Shown here piece after piece: positions 8,659 through 18,905 of a stretch of DNA of 64,000 nt. The DNA is from an uncultured SAR86 cluster bacterium. Lineage in GTDB: Bacteria > Pseudomonadota > Gammaproteobacteria > Magnimaribacterales > D2472. Position numbers and translations under genes: made by a program. Position 1 is the stretch's first letter. Every line of letters starts with the position of its first letter. The stretch is taken from assembly GCA_902558395.1 (NCBI GenBank), contig CACEDS010000005.1:1-64000 (forward strand). Reading direction: 5' to 3'. Below the pieces are notes generated by a model. That model saw only the letters and a program-made list of their open reading frames with translations, was not told where the DNA came from and ran no database searches.

Positions 8659-9816
8659 ATGAATAAATATGACATTTTACTGCTTGATGATCTTTTATCT
8701 GAAGAAGAATTAAGTATTCAACAAACTGCAAGGGATTATTGTCAAAACCATCTAATGCCCAGAATATTAGAAGCAAATAGAAATGAAGTTTTTGATAAAG
8801 AAATATACAAAGAGATGGGTGAGCTTGGTTTCTTGGGGGCACCAATAGATGGATATGGTTGTGCAGGAGTTAATTATGTTTCGTATGGGTTAATTGCTCG
8901 TGAAATCGAGCGTGTTGATTCAAGTTACAGATCTGCATATAGCGTCCAAACTTCATTAGCAATGCATGCTATTTATAAATTTGGATCTGAAGAACAGAAA
9001 GAAAACTATTTACCAAAAATGGCCTCAGGTTCTTTGATTGGTTGTTTTGGTCTAACTGAGCCTGACGCTGGTTCAGACCCTTCATCGATGAAAACAAATG
9101 CTAAACAAGTGGAAGGCGGTTATATTTTAAATGGCTCAAAGACCTGGATAACCAATTCACCCATAGCAGACGTCTTAATTATTTGGGCGAAAGATGAAGA
9201 GGGTATATTAAGAGGTTTTATTGTTGATAGGGAATGTAAAGGTCTATCAACCCCAAAACTTGAAGGTAAATTCTCATTAAGAGCTTCAGTTACAGGTCAA
9301 ATTTTTCTTGATGAAGTTTTTGTTGATGAGAATAAAATTTTACCTCAAGTCCAAAGTTTCAAAGGTCCATTTTCATGCCTTAATATGGCAAGATATGGTA
9401 TTGCTTGGGGTGCTATTGGAGCCGCTGAATTTTGTTGGGAGCAAAGCTTGAATTATAGTTTGGAGAGAAAACAGTTTGGTAATCCTCTCGCATCAAAACA
9501 ACTGATTCAAAAAAAATTAGCTGATATGCAGAGTGAAATTGCCTTAGGCCTTCAGGGAGTATTGCGCGTTGGTCGTCTTATAGACTCTAATCAAATGAAA
9601 CCAGAAATGATTTCCTTAGTTAAAAGAAATAACTGTATGAAATCTTTAAATATTGCTAGAAGTGCTCGAGATATTCATGGTGGAAATGGAATTAGCGATG
9701 AGTATCACATCATAAGACATTGTATGAACCTTGAAGCAGTAAATACATATGAGGGAACTGAAAGTGTGCACGCCCTAATTCTAGGGAGCGCACAAACTGG
9801 AATACCTGCTTTTTAG
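8659..9816 (+). CDS. gcdH: glutaryl-CoA dehydrogenase
   Basis: FAD enzyme that oxidises and decarboxylates glutaryl-CoA to crotonyl-CoA in lysine/tryptophan breakdown, passing electrons to ETF. The 385-residue acyl-CoA dehydrogenase has [17 protein letters not shown] (FAD/substrate contact), KTWITNSP, and [11 protein letters not shown], which separates glutaryl-CoA dehydrogenases from other acyl-CoA dehydrogenases. The catalytic base is Glu365 in NTYEGT, followed by [13 protein letters not shown]. Start ATG lies 2 nt after the Smr-like gene. It overlaps the convergent peptidase by 4 bp. Confidence 0.92.
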   Translation: MNKYDILLLDDLLSEEELSIQQTARDYCQNHLMPRILEANRNEVFDKEIYKEMGELGFLGAPIDGYGCAGVNYVSYGLIAREIERVDSSYRSAYSVQTSLAMHAIYKFGSEEQKENYLPKMASGSLIGCFGLTEPDAGSDPSSMKTNAKQVEGGYILNGSKTWITNSPIADVLIIWAKDEEGILRGFIVDRECKGLSTPKLEGKFSLRASVTGQIFLDEVFVDENKILPQVQSFKGPFSCLNMARYGIAWGAIGAAEFCWEQSLNYSLERKQFGNPLASKQLIQKKLADMQSEIALGLQGVLRVGRLIDSNQMKPEMISLVKRNNCMKSLNIARSARDIHGGNGISDEYHIIRHCMNLEAVNTYEGTESVHALILGSAQTGIPAF

Positions 9817-11939
9817 TTTTCTAGATATTTCTTTAAGAATTTTTCTTGAACTTGATAGTGTTCGAGTCTTGCAAGCTCGCCATAAAATCCATGACCTTCA
9901 TATGCTTGCATATGCCATTCATATGTTTTACCAAGCCTTTCCATTTCACTTCTTAATCTTCGAGCGTGCTCCACTGGAACAACACGGTCATTTGTACCAT
10001 GAGAAATAAGTACAGGAGCTTTTATGTTTTCTACATGCAAAAGCGGGGATATCTCGTTAATATACTTATCGGCATCAGGTCCCTTGTCATCACCCCATTC
10101 AAGCCTACCTTCATCTTCCCATGTATTAAATCGACTAGATTTAGAACCAAAACCTTTTAAAAGGTCTCTCATATCTGCAACTCCAACAAAATTTATTACA
10201 CATCTATATAGTTCGGGAGTAAATACGGCTCCAGCCATTGAAGCATATCCTCCATAACTGCCACCTGCTATACATACTCTATCCTCATCAGCATAACCAT
10301 TTTCTATAGCCCAATACACTCCATCACTTAAATCATCTTGCATTGTTTTACCCCATTGACGATTTCCTAGAACATAATGGTTTCTTCCATAACCTGTTGA
10401 GCCTCTATAGTCAGGCTGCAATACGTTATAGCCTCTATTTGTTAAAAACTGAACCCAGCCATCATAACCAAAGCCTTCTTTAACATTAGGTCCACCGTGA
10501 GGCAAAATAATAAAGTAGTTTTTATCTGTTTTTTTCTTTGAGAGTGACAGATACCCTGTAATAGTTAGACCATCCCTGGCTTTATACTTAACTAGTTGTT
10601 TTTTTGTTAAAACATCTCTATCTAACCATGGGCTATTTTGATAAAGCATAAAAACTTGTCCTTTAAGCAGATCGAAATAATAGTAATCTCCAGGATTATT
10701 TGAGTTATAGACTCTAAATACACCTTTGGTGTTGTTGCCATCGCTTGTTTGAATTGCAACCCAGTCATTTGGAAAAATGGCTTGAAGTGACTCTCTTAAC
10801 TGTCTTGATGTAAACTTAATTTCATCAGACTGTTTGTCAGCTTCATTGTTTATCTCATTTGCTTCGTCGTCAAAGTATAAGGTTGTTGGCTCAGCCCCTG
10901 CATAAGTTAATGATCTTAGCTGACCAGTTTCTTGATTGACATTAGCGCTCATAGGAGTTCCAGATCTACAACCGCCTGTAAAACCACCAATGTCATATAT
11001 TGAATCCGCATATACTAAATCTGAAAATTCTCTGGTTTTTGGGTTATAAATATATAAAGCATTTTTATCTAGATCTTCTATAACGTTCATATTTGTATCA
11101 AATTTTTGACCAGACACTAACCATCTTCCATCGTCTAATAAGGCAACAGGGGTGAAGTGAGGTTCCTGACATCTGTATCTAAAATGCTCAGACCATTTTT
11201 TTGAATCTTTATCATAGGTGTATAAAACTCTTTCAATGCCAACATCTGTCATCACAGTTACGGGATATCCATCATCGTCTTCTACTGAAAAATAGATTAC
11301 TTCATAATCTTCAATATCAGGACCCCTTGCAATCAATTTTGGAACACCAGTTCTAATATTTAGTTTGTAGTAATCCGAAACCCTTGAACGTCTTTTATTC
11401 CAATAAACAAAAACCTCATCATCAACTTCGGGATTTGTATTGTAGACTTCAAAACCTCTCAACCCTTCAGCTCCAAATTGGTATTCAAGTAATGATCTTT
11501 TTCTTGAACCATCAGCATTCATAGCAAATACTTGAAGAGCATTCATATTTCTACCAACTTGCTCAAAAGCTTGCGGCATAAATGAAAATCTATTATCACT
11601 TAACCAGCTAAAACTGCTAATCCCATTTCCTGGAGTTCCATCAAATAAAACTTGCCTACTCATATCAGATAACTTAATCATCGTTAAGCCTCTGTATCGT
11701 GAACTTTTTTCAACATACTCACTTTTGACGTCGTGAATATCACATTCATTTTCTTTTGGGGACGTTAAAACCGCTAAATATGTACCACTTGGTGACATTT
11801 GAAATCCATACGTATTAGACCAACAAGAAAAATGCTCAAGAGGAATTTCTTCGTATTTTTCAGCATTTATTTGTGTTGAAAAACCTATAAATGAAATCAC
11901 TAGTGAATAGCATGTAATGGATTTAAATTTTTTTAACAT
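9813..11939 (-). CDS. secreted S9-family prolyl oligopeptidase-like peptidase
   Basis: Predicted periplasmic serine peptidase of the acylaminoacyl/dipeptidyl-peptidase type. The 708-residue protein has a signal peptide (about 1-26), an N-terminal beta-propeller-like region (about 35-430) and a C-terminal alpha/beta-hydrolase domain. The triad is visible: Ser561 in GGSYGGYAS, Asp651 in HGTNDRVV and His683 in YEGHGF. HGGPN and [10 protein letters not shown] form the oxyanion region. It is divergent from the TonB-dependent receptor, separated by 201 bp, and may degrade imported peptides. Substrate not known. Confidence 0.9.
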   Translation of the reverse strand: MLKKFKSITCYSLVISFIGFSTQINAEKYEEIPLEHFSCWSNTYGFQMSPSGTYLAVLTSPKENECDIHDVKSEYVEKSSRYRGLTMIKLSDMSRQVLFDGTPGNGISSFSWLSDNRFSFMPQAFEQVGRNMNALQVFAMNADGSRKRSLLEYQFGAEGLRGFEVYNTNPEVDDEVFVYWNKRRSRVSDYYKLNIRTGVPKLIARGPDIEDYEVIYFSVEDDDGYPVTVMTDVGIERVLYTYDKDSKKWSEHFRYRCQEPHFTPVALLDDGRWLVSGQKFDTNMNVIEDLDKNALYIYNPKTREFSDLVYADSIYDIGGFTGGCRSGTPMSANVNQETGQLRSLTYAGAEPTTLYFDDEANEINNEADKQSDEIKFTSRQLRESLQAIFPNDWVAIQTSDGNNTKGVFRVYNSNNPGDYYYFDLLKGQVFMLYQNSPWLDRDVLTKKQLVKYKARDGLTITGYLSLSKKKTDKNYFIILPHGGPNVKEGFGYDGWVQFLTNRGYNVLQPDYRGSTGYGRNHYVLGNRQWGKTMQDDLSDGVYWAIENGYADEDRVCIAGGSYGGYASMAGAVFTPELYRCVINFVGVADMRDLLKGFGSKSSRFNTWEDEGRLEWGDDKGPDADKYINEISPLLHVENIKAPVLISHGTNDRVVPVEHARRLRSEMERLGKTYEWHMQAYEGHGFYGELARLEHYQVQEKFLKKYLEN

Positions 11940-12140
11940 ATTTGATACCGGTTAGAAGTTATGAATTTGTTTTAATTTTAAAACAAAATTTCTCATTGAG
12001 ACAAGTATACTTTACATAGTTGATTTAAATCAATTAAACATAAACACACTTTTAATATACTAAATATCTAATTTTTTATTGTATTTTTCTTTTTTTTTAA
12101 TTTAAACTAACAAAAAACTTATTTTACGAGGGGATATCGT

Positions 12141-15100
12141 ATGTATTATAAAAATTTATTCACATTTTTAAGTGTTGGTCTTCTATCAACATTTCTTCTA
12201 GCAGACAACCCAGGTGAAGAGCCTGTTGTAGAAGAGGCAGAAGTTGTTGAAACCTCTGAAACTTCTGTTGAGCAAGTTATAGAAGAGGAAACGTCATCAG
12301 AAGAAATGACAGAAAATGAAGACGGTGCAGTTGTTCTAGAAAAAGTAGTTGTTACTGGATCAAAAATTAAAAAAGCACAAGTTGAAGGACCATTGCCTTT
12401 ACTTGTGATTACAAAACAAGATATAGATAACTCTGGTTTTAGAAATCTAACAGAAGTGCTTCAATCTATCCCTTCAGCTAATGCAAGCACACAGAACGAG
12501 TCAAAAAATAATTCATTTACTCCTAATGCTAATGAATTAGATCTAAGAAATCTTGGTCCTGGTAGAATTTTGTATCTTGTTAATGGAAGAAGAACTGCAG
12601 ATTACCCAATACCTTTTAATAATGCAGGCAATATTGCAAATATCGGAGTTATACCTAACGGTTTGATTGATAGAATTGAAGTTTTATCTCAAGGTGCATC
12701 TGCTATTTATGGGTCGGATGCTGTTACCGGTGTTGTAAATGTTATAACAGTTAAAGGTAAGGATTTTCAAGAGTTAGATGTAGATTTCATGGAGACGCAA
12801 TATGAGGGTAAAAACCAATATTCATTATCGTATACAGCCGGTGGCTTCTTCGGCAACTCAAGTTGGACATTTGGAGTTGATTATACTCATGTAGATCCTA
12901 TGACTTATGCTGATAGACCAGGTCACGACTCATTTGTTAATGATCCTGATTACGGTGTCAGATATACAGCACCTAGATACGGACTTTACTGGTATACAGG
13001 AAATGGACAAAAAGGATGGTATGGTTCTTCTGAGTTTCCAAGTACGCCAACTTGTGAAGAGTTAAGTGGCGGTGAGTTTTTTGATTTTGATAAACAAGAT
13101 CCTGAATGGCTATACGCTGGATCATATCCTGGAAGAGGTTGTGGTTGGGATTATGGCAGTGAAAGATTCGGTGGTAGTTCTCAAACTATTGTGAATGAAA
13201 GAGAGGATCTTGCAGCTATATTAAGTTTTACTCATAACTTTGATAATGGTATAGAGTTAAACTCAAGACTTTACTCATGGACCGATGAAGCTTTCTATAG
13301 AGGGTACCCAAGATTCTGGCAGCATAGCTATTTTCTTGATCCGCAGAGAATTAATGCCTTACAGCAAGAATCAACTGATCCTGCTAATGCATATTCAACC
13401 GGTTCATTGTCTGCAACATACTTCTTAAGATTCTTTGCACCTTCAATGGGTCCTAATGCTGATAGAAGAAATGATATTACTGAGGAAGTAAACGATTTTT
13501 ATGTTGGTCTAAATGGCTTTTTTGAAAACGGTTGGGAATGGGAAGTTGGCTATAACTCTACAACTTATGATTATGAAAATGTTAAACAAGATTTCACGAA
13601 TGCAATAGATGATTACATGTACGGTGTTGGCGCTACTGATGCTGAAGGTAATCTTCTTACTGGTTCATATAGACAGTGGCAATACGGTTATGCATACTCA
13701 AATGATTTTCTTAATTCTTATGGTCTAGGAGATGCACCTTGTGGTAATGAACTTTTTGGTTACCAAGTTTGCTTCCTTCCAGACAGATTAATGGGAGTTA
13801 TGACAAATGAGCAATTGGGAACTTTCTTAGCAGATGACACTCTTAAAGCAGAATCGTCGCAGTCTACTCTAGATATTTTAGTCTCTGGTGAGTTTGAATT
13901 AGCAGGTAAATTTGTAGGTTTTGCTGTTAGTGCTGATATGCAAGAACAAGATTATGACTTAATGCCTAACGCTAATAGATTAGCAGGAGATGTATTTAAA
14001 TCAGGTTCTGTTATTGATGGTGGTGGAGAAAGGGATAGAAAATCCATTGGTGCTGAATTCTCATTACCCGTTACTGACAAGCTTGAAATGACACTAGCAA
14101 GCAGATACGACAGTTATGATGATGCATCGTCTAATGTTGGTTCTAGGGTTTCAAATATGCTTAATTTTGCATACAGACCCAATGCAAGCTTGCTTATAAG
14201 AGGATCAGCTTCTGAAACATTTAGAGCTCCAGATATGAATTACTTATTCCAAGCTTCATCATCTGGTTTTTATAATAGCGCGACAGACTGGGTAAAATGT
14301 TACGCATACGCTGTATCTGGTGACCCAGACTATAACTATGCAGATTTTACAGAGTGTGAAACAAGCACCCCATCTGTCAAAGGTTTCTTCTCAGGTAATA
14401 CAGAGCTTGAAGAAGAAGAGGGTGAAAATTTTCAACTTGGCTTAGTATGGTCTATTGATGATAATACAACTTTTAAAATTGATGCATATCAAGTAATTCT
14501 TGAGGGCGCTGTTAGTACTGAAAGTATTACAACACTTAACTTACAAGAGGGTAAATGCTTGTATGGTGAAGATTTTGCAACTTTCATGAGAACTAATATT
14601 ACCGACAGAGATTGTGATCTTGTGAATAGTAAAATCACCAGGGCTGCAATTACTCCTGATCCTATAAGTGGTAATACAGCTCCAATTGGTACATGGACAG
14701 AAGTATATCCTGCATATGTAAACCAATCATCTCTTGAGTATCAAGGAATAGATTGGAGTTTAGATTATAGATTTGAAACTGAGAACCTTGGTGATTTTTA
14801 CTTTGGCGTTCTCTCATCTCATATAATTGCTGTTTATCAAAAATTTGATGTGCAGTCAGATGAGGTTGAATATCTAAGTACATATACATATGAACCAAGA
14901 TCGCAACAAAATGCATCAATTTCATGGGTATATCAAGATTTCAGTACTACATTGTTCATGGACAGATTAGGACATATGGAATGGGGTAGTAGAGGTAAAT
15001 CTGATCCTCATATAATATCCAATCTCACTACAAGGTATAACTATAGTCCTGATATTAACGTATATTTTAGTATCAGAAACTTAGATGATAAAATGCCACA

Positions 15101-15194
15101 AAGAGATCCTGGTTATGGATACCCATACTATAATCAAAATTACTTTAGTGCTTTTGGTAGATATTATTCTGCAGGTTTCAACTATAGATTCTAA
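12141..15194 (+). CDS. TonB-dependent outer-membrane receptor (large, 1017 aa)
   Basis: Outer-membrane active transporter. A signal peptide (about 1-21) is followed by an acidic Glu/Val-rich linker (25-65), a TonB-box-like EKVVVTGSKI, the plug domain (about 75-210, with RNLGPGRILYLVNGRR and ASAIYGSDAVTGVVNVIT), and a 22-strand barrel ending in the aromatic YSAGFNYRF. The acidic repeat-rich linker is longer than usual. A strong ribosome site, GAGGGG, sits 7 nt before the ATG. An intrinsic terminator follows, then the TonB2-type operon, so this receptor is probably a main client of that system. Cargo unknown; the divergent S9 peptidase suggests peptides as one possibility. Confidence 0.92.
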   Translation: MYYKNLFTFLSVGLLSTFLLADNPGEEPVVEEAEVVETSETSVEQVIEEETSSEEMTENEDGAVVLEKVVVTGSKIKKAQVEGPLPLLVITKQDIDNSGFRNLTEVLQSIPSANASTQNESKNNSFTPNANELDLRNLGPGRILYLVNGRRTADYPIPFNNAGNIANIGVIPNGLIDRIEVLSQGASAIYGSDAVTGVVNVITVKGKDFQELDVDFMETQYEGKNQYSLSYTAGGFFGNSSWTFGVDYTHVDPMTYADRPGHDSFVNDPDYGVRYTAPRYGLYWYTGNGQKGWYGSSEFPSTPTCEELSGGEFFDFDKQDPEWLYAGSYPGRGCGWDYGSERFGGSSQTIVNEREDLAAILSFTHNFDNGIELNSRLYSWTDEAFYRGYPRFWQHSYFLDPQRINALQQESTDPANAYSTGSLSATYFLRFFAPSMGPNADRRNDITEEVNDFYVGLNGFFENGWEWEVGYNSTTYDYENVKQDFTNAIDDYMYGVGATDAEGNLLTGSYRQWQYGYAYSNDFLNSYGLGDAPCGNELFGYQVCFLPDRLMGVMTNEQLGTFLADDTLKAESSQSTLDILVSGEFELAGKFVGFAVSADMQEQDYDLMPNANRLAGDVFKSGSVIDGGGERDRKSIGAEFSLPVTDKLEMTLASRYDSYDDASSNVGSRVSNMLNFAYRPNASLLIRGSASETFRAPDMNYLFQASSSGFYNSATDWVKCYAYAVSGDPDYNYADFTECETSTPSVKGFFSGNTELEEEEGENFQLGLVWSIDDNTTFKIDAYQVILEGAVSTESITTLNLQEGKCLYGEDFATFMRTNITDRDCDLVNSKITRAAITPDPISGNTAPIGTWTEVYPAYVNQSSLEYQGIDWSLDYRFETENLGDFYFGVLSSHIIAVYQKFDVQSDEVEYLSTYTYEPRSQQNASISWVYQDFSTTLFMDRLGHMEWGSRGKSDPHIISNLTTRYNYSPDINVYFSIRNLDDKMPQRDPGYGYPYYNQNYFSAFGRYYSAGFNYRF

Positions 15195-15203
15195 TTGACA
15201 ATA

Positions 15204-15236
15204 TAAAAAAAGCGCCTTTATGGCGCTTTTTTTTTG
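15204..15236 (+). terminator. rho-independent terminator after the TonB-dependent receptor
   Basis: Stem AAAAAAGCGCC / GGCGCTTTTTT with a short TTTAT loop, followed by a run of T; it starts 10 nt after the receptor stop codon. A clear intrinsic terminator, possibly bidirectional because of the A-tract on the other side. Confidence 0.92.
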
Positions 15237-15301
15237 TAATGATTATAAATACTTTGTCATGCATTAATGTATATAATATCTATACGTTTTAGGAAAAAAT
15301 T

Positions 15302-16051
15302 ATGAAATTTAAATATCTCTTCTTACTTATACCATTAACAATAATTTCTCAAGAAATAATTGATGATGCTATAGACCTTCAAGTTGATTCTTCAAGTTTA
15401 TCAATTCAAGCTCAAGCAGATATTGAAAGATTAGATGAAGTTTCAAAAAAATTATATTTTGATTACAAAGATACACTCAATGAATATAAATCATTAAAGA
15501 ACTATGATGATCAATTATCTAAAATTATTGACTCACAGGTAGATGAAATACAAAGTATTAGAGAGCAATTAGATTCTTTAGACGATATTAATATTGATAT
15601 TCTTCCATTACTAAAAAGAATGATCGATGCTTTAAGAAAGTTTATTGAACTAGATATACCTTTTTTACTTGAAGAAAGAATAAATAGAGTAAATAATCTT
15701 GACGACCTAATTCTTCGATCCGATGTTACAACTGCTGAAAAATATAGAAAGGTTTTTGAGGCATATCAAATTGAATCTGATTTTGGTAAAACTATAGAAA
15801 ATTACTCAAGCTATATCTCATTAGATGACCAAGAAATAGCTGTAGATTATTTTAGACTTGGAAGACTGGGACTTTTTTATAGAACCCCGGATGGAGATGA
15901 AACTGGATACTGGAATGAATTTGAAGAAAGATGGATTCATGTTGGTAATGATTTAGATAAAGACATAAAAAATGCATTAGACATCTCAAATAGACAGGCA
16001 CCTCCTAATTTTATTTCATTGCCTTTGAAACCAATAAGTGAGGATAAGTAA
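15302..16051 (+). CDS. DUF3450 periplasmic coiled-coil protein of the TonB2 system
   Basis: Signal peptide (about 1-17), a long coiled coil (about 30-110) and a C-terminal domain with FRLGRLGLFYRTPDG near 195, all typical of DUF3450. In other gammaproteobacteria this gene heads the cluster DUF3450, TtpC, ExbB, ExbD, TonB and TPR, which powers TonB-dependent uptake. The same order follows here. Its exact function is not known. It starts 66 nt after the receptor terminator and probably carries the operon promoter. Confidence 0.85.
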   Translation: MKFKYLFLLIPLTIISQEIIDDAIDLQVDSSSLSIQAQADIERLDEVSKKLYFDYKDTLNEYKSLKNYDDQLSKIIDSQVDEIQSIREQLDSLDDINIDILPLLKRMIDALRKFIELDIPFLLEERINRVNNLDDLILRSDVTTAEKYRKVFEAYQIESDFGKTIENYSSYISLDDQEIAVDYFRLGRLGLFYRTPDGDETGYWNEFEERWIHVGNDLDKDIKNALDISNRQAPPNFISLPLKPISEDK

Positions 16052-16052
16052 T

Positions 16053-17375
16053 ATGTTATTAAATAGATTATTTGTAATTACATTTTTAAGCATTTCTTTA
16101 TTCGCACAAGAGGGTGAGGAAATACCAATTTCTGAAGTAAGAGATAATAAAATCAAGGCACTTCTAGAAATTGTTAAAGAAAATAGGGATATATATGTTT
16201 CTGAAGATAAAGAGAGATTAAATAAGTTTATTAATCTTGTTGATGAAAGAGAAAAAATGCTTCAAAAAGCTAAAACTCAACTTGCTAATGAGCAGAACAG
16301 AAATAAAAGGCTTGAAAAGACATTCGAAGAAAATGAAAAAACTTTGGCTGAACTTGAGGATAGTCTTCAAATTAAGATTGGTGTCCTTGGGGAGCTTTTT
16401 GGAGTTACGCGTCAGTTTGCTGGAGAACTTCTTGCAAGCTCTGAAAAAGAAGTAACTTTCTTTGAATATAATGATCGTCCCGATGTTCTTAAAAAGGTTG
16501 GCTCTAAAAAAGTCCACAATTTAGATGACTTTGAATCTTTATGGCTAAGTTATTTTGATCAAATAGTTGCTGGAAGCGAGATTATTAAATTTAATGCTCC
16601 AATAACACTTCCAAATGGCGAAAGCATTGCTGGAAATGTTATACGTTATGGTTTATTTAATGCTGTTTATAACAATAAGTTTTTAGAACCAAAACCATCA
16701 CTTAATTCATTTCAATTATTAGCTAGTCAACCAGAATCTTCTGTTACAAAATCACTTAAGAAACATGGTAAAGCCAATGAATATGCTGCTATTTCTATTG
16801 ATCCAACTAGAGGATTTTTGCTGTCATTATATTTAGATAAGGCTGGATGGTTAGAAAGAATTGCTCAAGGAAAATCAATAGGTTTTATAATCATCTTAAT
16901 TGGTTTAATTGGCGTAGCTTTCTCATCATACAAGCTATATTTATTATCCTTTTACAACAAAGAAATTCTTGATGAAAAAAATAGCGACTCTATTATTAGT
17001 AGAATGACTGCTGTTTCACAAAGCTCATCATCAAATGAATCAAAAGAAAATTCTATCGATGAACTTATTGTTAATTACTCTGCACAAGTTGAATGGGGTA
17101 ATAACTGGATAAAATTCTTTGCTGCAGTTGCACCATTACTGGGTTTATTAGGAACTGTTATTGGTATGATTGAAACGTTCCAAGCCATTACATTATTCGG
17201 CACAGGTGACCCTAAACAGATGGCTGGAGGAATATCTCAAGCATTAGTCACAACAATGCTTGGTTTAATAGTCGCAGCACCTCTTTTAGGTCTTTATACA
17301 TATCTTTCTGAAAAATCTTCAACAATTTTGCAATATCTTGAAGAAAGAGCTTCTTATCTATTATCGAAGGTGTAA
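16053..17375 (+). CDS. TtpC-like MotA/TolQ/ExbB proton-channel protein with large periplasmic domain
   Basis: Long ExbB relative of 440 residues. It has a signal-like N-terminus, a periplasmic coiled coil (about 50-110), a soluble region, a membrane segment (about 275-300) and a C-terminal MotA/TolQ/ExbB domain with APLLGLLGTVIGMIETF. It corresponds to TtpC of the Vibrio TonB2 system. A GTG at 16038 opens the longest frame, but ATG at 16053 has GAGG 9 nt upstream and directly follows the DUF3450 stop; that start is used. It precedes exbB by 3 nt. Confidence 0.88.
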   Translation: MLLNRLFVITFLSISLFAQEGEEIPISEVRDNKIKALLEIVKENRDIYVSEDKERLNKFINLVDEREKMLQKAKTQLANEQNRNKRLEKTFEENEKTLAELEDSLQIKIGVLGELFGVTRQFAGELLASSEKEVTFFEYNDRPDVLKKVGSKKVHNLDDFESLWLSYFDQIVAGSEIIKFNAPITLPNGESIAGNVIRYGLFNAVYNNKFLEPKPSLNSFQLLASQPESSVTKSLKKHGKANEYAAISIDPTRGFLLSLYLDKAGWLERIAQGKSIGFIIILIGLIGVAFSSYKLYLLSFYNKEILDEKNSDSIISRMTAVSQSSSSNESKENSIDELIVNYSAQVEWGNNWIKFFAAVAPLLGLLGTVIGMIETFQAITLFGTGDPKQMAGGISQALVTTMLGLIVAAPLLGLYTYLSEKSSTILQYLEERASYLLSKV

Positions 17376-17378
17376 GTT

Positions 17379-17888
17379 TTGCTTGACGATCTATTTACAA
17401 GAGGTGGCCCGGTTTTATTTTTATTATTTTTGTTAACATTTCTTATATTTACAATTTTTATAAATAAATATTCTTTTTTATATTTTGATAGAGATCTATG
17501 GTTGAAAGATAAATTTAATGATTTTGTTAATAACAATCCTCCTACAATGCTTTCTTTAAAACAAGTTGATAGTACTTTTATAGCTGAGCTAAAGAGAGTT
17601 TCTAATCAAAATATTAAATTGCTAGATGGGTTAATTGGAATGTGTCCAATGATTGGTTTGTTGGGGACTGTCTACGGCATGATAGAAGTTTTTGAAGTTT
17701 TATCATTTTTAGGTACTGGCAACCCAAGAGCAATGTCTTCAGGTGTTGCTAAAGCAACTATACCAACTATGGCTAGCATGGTTATCACTTTATTTGGTTT
17801 GTATTTTAGACAAGATCTTAGTTATAGAATTGATAAATATATTAATGAAGCAACGTTGCTATTCAAAAAAGAGGGATATTCACATTGA
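17379..17888 (+). CDS. exbB: ExbB-like TonB-system proton channel
   Basis: Inner-membrane proton channel subunit that energises TonB. 169 residues with three membrane segments (about 12-30, 83-105 and 120-145). The conserved MIGLLGTVYGMIEVF and GVAKATIPTMASMVITLFGLYF regions mark the MotA/TolQ/ExbB family. It begins with TTG, preceded by AAGG about 8 nt upstream, as there is no ATG at the expected position. It overlaps exbD by 4 bp. Second ExbB-fold protein of the operon, matching ExbB2. Confidence 0.9.
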   Translation: MLDDLFTRGGPVLFLLFLLTFLIFTIFINKYSFLYFDRDLWLKDKFNDFVNNNPPTMLSLKQVDSTFIAELKRVSNQNIKLLDGLIGMCPMIGLLGTVYGMIEVFEVLSFLGTGNPRAMSSGVAKATIPTMASMVITLFGLYFRQDLSYRIDKYINEATLLFKKEGYSH

Positions 17889-18289
17889 GAAGAAAGAATA
17901 GAAGACAGGCCGAGGATGGTAATTTAGATCTTACTCCAATGATGGATATTGTTTTCATCATGTTAATTTTCTTTATTGTGACAACATCATTTGTAAAAGA
18001 AACTGGGGTTGATATTAATAGACCTAATGCTGAAACAGCTGAAAGAGATGAAAAAGGAAATATCCTAGTTGCTATAACAGCAACAAATGAAATCTGGATT
18101 GATAAAAGAAGAGTAGATTTGAAGGCTGTAAGAGCCAATATTGAAAGATTAAAGATTGAATATCCTGAGGGGTCAGTAATTATACAAGCCGATAAAGAGT
18201 CTAGATCAGGGTTGCTGGTTGAAGCAATGGATCAAATTAGGCTAGCTGGAGTTCAAAATATATCAATTGCAGCAAAAAATGATTCGTGA
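17885..18289 (+). CDS. exbD: ExbD-like TonB-system protein
   Basis: 134-residue ExbD/TolR protein. A short basic N-terminus is followed by LDLTPMMDIVFIMLIFFIVT, which holds the membrane helix with the proton-carrying aspartate (Asp22), and then a periplasmic domain with IIQADKESRSGLLVEAMDQ. The start is TTG within the TTGA overlap with exbB, a normal coupling arrangement. It overlaps tonB by 11 bp. Confidence 0.92.
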   Translation: MRRKNRRQAEDGNLDLTPMMDIVFIMLIFFIVTTSFVKETGVDINRPNAETAERDEKGNILVAITATNEIWIDKRRVDLKAVRANIERLKIEYPEGSVIIQADKESRSGLLVEAMDQIRLAGVQNISIAAKNDS

Positions 18290-18905
18290 ATATAGAAGAT
18301 ACACCAATGTAATACTTCCCTTTGTAATTACATTTTCTGTATTTCTTATAATTCAAGAATTAATTTCAAGGTCTGGTGAAACTAATACAAAAAATAAAAA
18401 ACCCAACTTTGTAGAATTTATAAGAATTAAACAAAATGATAATCTTCAAGAAAGAACAAGAACACTTCCTGACAAACCTCCTCAACCCAAGAGACCGCCA
18501 CAACCAAAACTTGAGCTTGATGATTCAAAGCCACCTCCAATGAATAACTTTGATTTTGATGTGCCTGATTTTTCTTTACCAACTGATTTTTCAGGTGCGT
18601 TTTTAGGAGCTATGCAAGGATTAACAGCTGGAACTAGTCAGCTCATTCCAATTGTTAAAGTTGCACCGAGATGCCCTAGAGAGGCTGCTCTATCAGGTAT
18701 AAATGGTTCAGTTTTAATGTTACTTAATGTAAATGCTTCTGGAAGAGTAGATAAAGTGGTTATTAAGCAAGCAAAGCCATCTAATATTTTCAGCAAAGAA
18801 GCTGCAAGAGCTGTAAGACGTTGGCAATTTAAACCAAAAACTATTGATGGTATTGCAGTTGATCAGATGGGCGAATTATTAGTGGAGTTTGAGTGCAATG
18901 TTTAA
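18279..18905 (+). CDS. tonB: TonB energy transducer
   Basis: Links the ExbBD motor to outer-membrane receptors. One N-terminal membrane helix (about 9-27) is followed by a proline-rich linker (about 65-90, with PPQPKRPPQPKL and SKPPP) and a C-terminal TonB domain (about 120-205) with the ALSGINGSVLMLLNVNASG strand and the AARAVRRWQFKP helix. ATG at 18279 lies inside exbD and is preferred over TTG at 18267. It is shorter than E. coli TonB, as is usual for TonB2 proteins. It overlaps the next gene by 8 bp. Confidence 0.92.
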   Translation: MIREYRRYTNVILPFVITFSVFLIIQELISRSGETNTKNKKPNFVEFIRIKQNDNLQERTRTLPDKPPQPKRPPQPKLELDDSKPPPMNNFDFDVPDFSLPTDFSGAFLGAMQGLTAGTSQLIPIVKVAPRCPREAALSGINGSVLMLLNVNASGRVDKVVIKQAKPSNIFSKEAARAVRRWQFKPKTIDGIAVDQMGELLVEFECNV